This document shows positions 61,101-64,000 of a stretch of 64,000 nt of DNA, one piece after another. Location: positions 1 through 64,000 of the forward strand of contig JAUCBJ010008081.1 of NCBI GenBank assembly GCA_032718475.1, given 5' to 3'. Every line of letters begins with the position of its first letter. Position 1 is the stretch's first letter. The position numbers were made by a program, and so were the translations under genes. Origin of the DNA: Nemertoderma westbladi (lineage: Eukaryota > Xenacoelomorpha > Nemertodermatida > Nemertodermatidae). Below the pieces are notes generated by a model, which was not told where the DNA came from, did no database searches, and worked only from the letters and a program-made list of their open reading frames with translations.

Positions 61101-64000
61101 AACTTCCCTATTCCTTCCCCACTAACTTCCCTATTCCTTCCCCACTAACCTCCCTATTCTTTCCCCACTAACCTCCCTATTCCGTCCCCAATATCTTCCG
61201 CGTTTCTTCCCCACTAACTTCCCTATTCCTTCCCCACTAACTTCCCTATTCCTTCCCCACTAACTTCCCTATTCCTTCCCCACTAACTTCCCTATTCCTT
61301 CCCCACTAACTTCCCTATTCATTCCCCACTAACTTCCCTATTCCTTCCCCACTAACCTCCCTATTCCTTCCCCACTAACCTCCCTATTCCTTCCCCACTA
61401 ACTTCCCTATTCCTTCCCCACTAACTTCCCTATTCCTTCCCCACTAACCTCCCTATTCCTCCCCCACTAACCTCCCTATTCCTTCCCCACTAACTTCCCT
61501 ATTCCTTCCCCACTAACTTCCCTATTCCTTCCCCTCTAACTTCCCTATTCCTTCCCCACTAACTTCCCTATTCCTTCCCCACTAACCTCCCTATTCCTTC
61601 CCCACTAACCTCCCTATTCCTTCCCCACTAACTTCCCCATTCCTTCCCCACTAACTTCCCTATTCCTTCCCCACTAACCTCCCTATTCCTTCCCCACTAA
61701 CTTCCCTATTCCTTCCCCACTAACTTCCCTATTCCTTCCCCACTAACCTCCCTATTCCTTCCCCACTAACCTCCCTATTCCTTCCCCACTAACTTCCCTA
61801 TTCCTTCCCCACTAACTTCCCTATTCCTTCCCCACTAACTTCCCTTTTCCTTCCCCACTAACTTCCTATTCCTTCCCCACTAACTTCCCTATTCCTTCCC
61901 CACTAACTTCCCTATTCCTTCCCCACTAACTTCCCTATTCCTTCCCCACTAACTTCCCCATTCCTTCCCCACTAACTTCCCTATTCCTTCCCCACTAACC
62001 TCCCTATTCCTTCCCCACTAACTTCCCTATTCCTTCCCCACTAACTTCCCTATTCCTTCCCCACTAACCTCCCTATTCCTTCCCCACTAACTTCCCTATT
62101 CCTTCCCCACTAACTTCCTATTCCTTCCCCACTAACTTCCCTATTCCTTCCCCACTAACTTCCCTATTCCTTCCCCACTAACTTCCCTATTCCTTCCCCA
62201 CTAACTTCCCCATTCCTTCCCCACTAACTTCCCTATTCCTTCCCCACTAACCTCCCTATTCCTTCCCCACTAACTTCCCTATTCCTTCCCCACTAACTTC
62301 CCTATTCCTTCCCCACTAACCTCCCTATTCCTTCCCCACTAACTTCCCTATTCCTTCCCCACTAACTTCCCTATTCCTTCCCCACTAACCTCCCTATTCC
62401 TTCCCCACTAACCTCCCTATTCCTTCCCCACTAACTTCCCTATTCCTTCCCCACTAACTTCCCTATTCCTTCCCCACTAACTTCCCTTTTCCTTCCCCAC
62501 TAACTTCCCTATTCCTTCCCCACTAACCCCCATATTCCTTCCCCACTAACTTCCCCATTCCTTCCCCACTAACTTCCCTATTCCTTCCCCACTAACTTCC
62601 CTATTCCTTCCCCACTAACCTCCCTATTCCTTCCCCACTAACTTCCCTATTCCTTCCCCACTAACTTCCCTATTCCTTCCCCACTAACTTCCCTATTCCT
62701 TCCCAACTAACTTCCCTATTCCTTCCCCACTAACTTCCCTATTCCTTCCCCACTAACTTCCCTATTCCTTCCCCACTAACTTCCGTATTCCTTCCCCACT
62801 AACTTCCCTATTCCTTCCCCACTAACTTCCCTATTCCTTCCCCACTAACTTCCCTATTCCTTCCCCACTAACTTCCCTATTCCTTCCCCACTAACTTCCC
62901 TATTCCTTCCCCACTAACTTCCCTATTCCTTCCCCACTAACTTCCCTATTCCTTCCCCACTAACTTCCCTATTCCTTCCCCACTAACTTCCCTATTCCTT
63001 CCCCACTAACTTCCCTATTCCTTCCCCACTAACTTCCCTATTCCTTCCCCACTAACCTCCCTATTCTTTCCCCACTAACCTCCCTATTCCGTCCCCAATA
63101 TCTTCCGCGTTTCTTCCCCACTAACTTCCCTATTCCTTCCCCACTAACTTCCCTATTCCTTCCCCACTAACTTCCCTATTCCTTCCCCACTAACTTCCCT
63201 ATTCCTTCCCCACTAACTTCCCTATTCATTCCCCACTAACTTCCCTATTCCTTCCCCACTAACCTCCCTATTCCTTCCCCACTAACCTCCCTATTCCTTC
63301 CCCACTAACTTCCCTATTCCTTCCCCACTAACTTCCCTATTCCTTCCCCACTAACCTCCCTATTCCTTCCCCACTAACCTCCCTATTCCTTCCCCACTAA
63401 CTTCCCTATTCCTTCCCCACTAACTTCCCTATTCCTTCCCCTCTAACTTCCCTATTCCTTCCCCACTAACTTCCCTATTCCTTCCCCACTAACCTCCCTA
63501 TTCCTTCCCCACTAACCTCCCTATTCCTTCCCCACTAACTTCCCCATTCCTTCCCCACTAACCTCCCTATTCCTTCCCCACTAACTTCCCTATTCCTTCC
63601 CCACTAACTTCCCTATTCCTTCCCCACTAACCTCCCTATTCTTTCCCCACTAACCTCCCTATTCCATCCCCAATATCTTCCGCGTTTCTTCCCCACTAAC
63701 TTCCCTATTCCTTCCCCACTAACTTCCCTATTCCTTCCCCACTAACTTCCCTATTCCTTCCCCACTAACCTCCCTATTCCTTCCCCACTAACTTCCCTAT
63801 TCCTTCCCCACTAACTTCCCTATTCCTTCCCCACTAACCTCCCTATTCCTTCCCCACTAACCTCCCTATTCCTTCCCCACTAACTTCCCTATTCCTTCCC
63901 CACTAACTTCCCTATTCCTTCCCCACTAACTTCCCTATTCCTTCCCCACTAACTTCCCTATTCCTTCCCCACTAACTTCCCTATTCCTTCCCCACTAACT
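52129..64000 (+). repeat. 23-bp pyrimidine-rich satellite, segment 4 (runs off the window)
   Basis: About 516 further units in the same orientation, still going at the last base. Higher-order structure continues: the CTAGCTTCCCTGTTCC marker is at 54757, 56160 and 58828 (spacings 1,403 and 2,668 bp, both multiples of 23), and an ACCCCCATATTCC variant occurs near 60434 and 62525. No gene, exon or other insertion is seen. Confidence 0.97.

Noticed and set aside
17600-64000. Telomeric or subtelomeric repeat
   Set aside because: The complement contains GTTAGTGGGG, slightly like TTAGGG, but the unit is 23 bp, lies inside a gene and shows no TTAGGG runs.

Overview
The window is eukaryotic and looks like an AT-rich invertebrate animal genome. 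It has spliceosomal introns with GT..AG ends, several non-LTR (LINE) retrotransposons, a Copia LTR retrotransposon primed by initiator tRNA-Met, tRNA-derived SINEs and a TA-target inverted-repeat element. I cannot name the species from sequence alone; a marine invertebrate such as a tunicate is only a guess. No bacterial or organellar genes are visible.

The only host gene I can support is on the + strand. It is a homologue of KANSL1 (NSL1), the scaffold subunit of the KAT8/MOF NSL histone acetyltransferase complex. Six internal exons join in one uninterrupted frame: 3532-3709, 3879-3996, 11414-11624, 13379-13545, 14169-14311 and 16971-17309. They encode KANSL1 hallmarks ([41 protein letters not shown]; the start of the PEHE domain, [16 protein letters not shown]). 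The 5' exons and the rest of the PEHE domain are outside the window.

The other 96% or so is intronic or upstream repeat DNA. Region by region: 1-3531 is non-coding, with duplicated dispersed repeats and a decayed LINE 3' end. 3997-11157 (intron 2) is a minisatellite of 50-54 bp units. 11625-13378 (intron 3) holds a truncated LINE. 13546-14168 (intron 4) holds a 25-G run and eight 43-bp repeats. 14312-16970 (intron 5) holds a LINE inserted in a SINE. From 17310 to the window end (intron 6) there is a foldback element and about 35.5 kb (about 1,540 units) of a 23-bp pyrimidine-rich satellite. That satellite is interrupted by a 2.4-kb TIR element, an apparently intact 3.8-kb LINE and an apparently intact 4.7-kb Copia element with identical LTRs.

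The most striking observation is that the three tandem arrays each look like amplified splicing signals of this same gene. The intron 2 array repeats the exon 2/intron 2 junction, so nearly every unit carries a CAG|GTAAGT donor or a near variant. The intron 4 array repeats the 3' splice site of exon 5 (CTAAC, CTCTCTCTAG, ATAAAC). The intron 6 satellite unit is a branch-point-like CACTAAC followed by a polypyrimidine tract without AG. This may be a gene whose introns have grown by tandem amplification of 5' splice site, 3' splice site and branch/polypyrimidine modules. The sequence similarity is seen directly; any function is inference.
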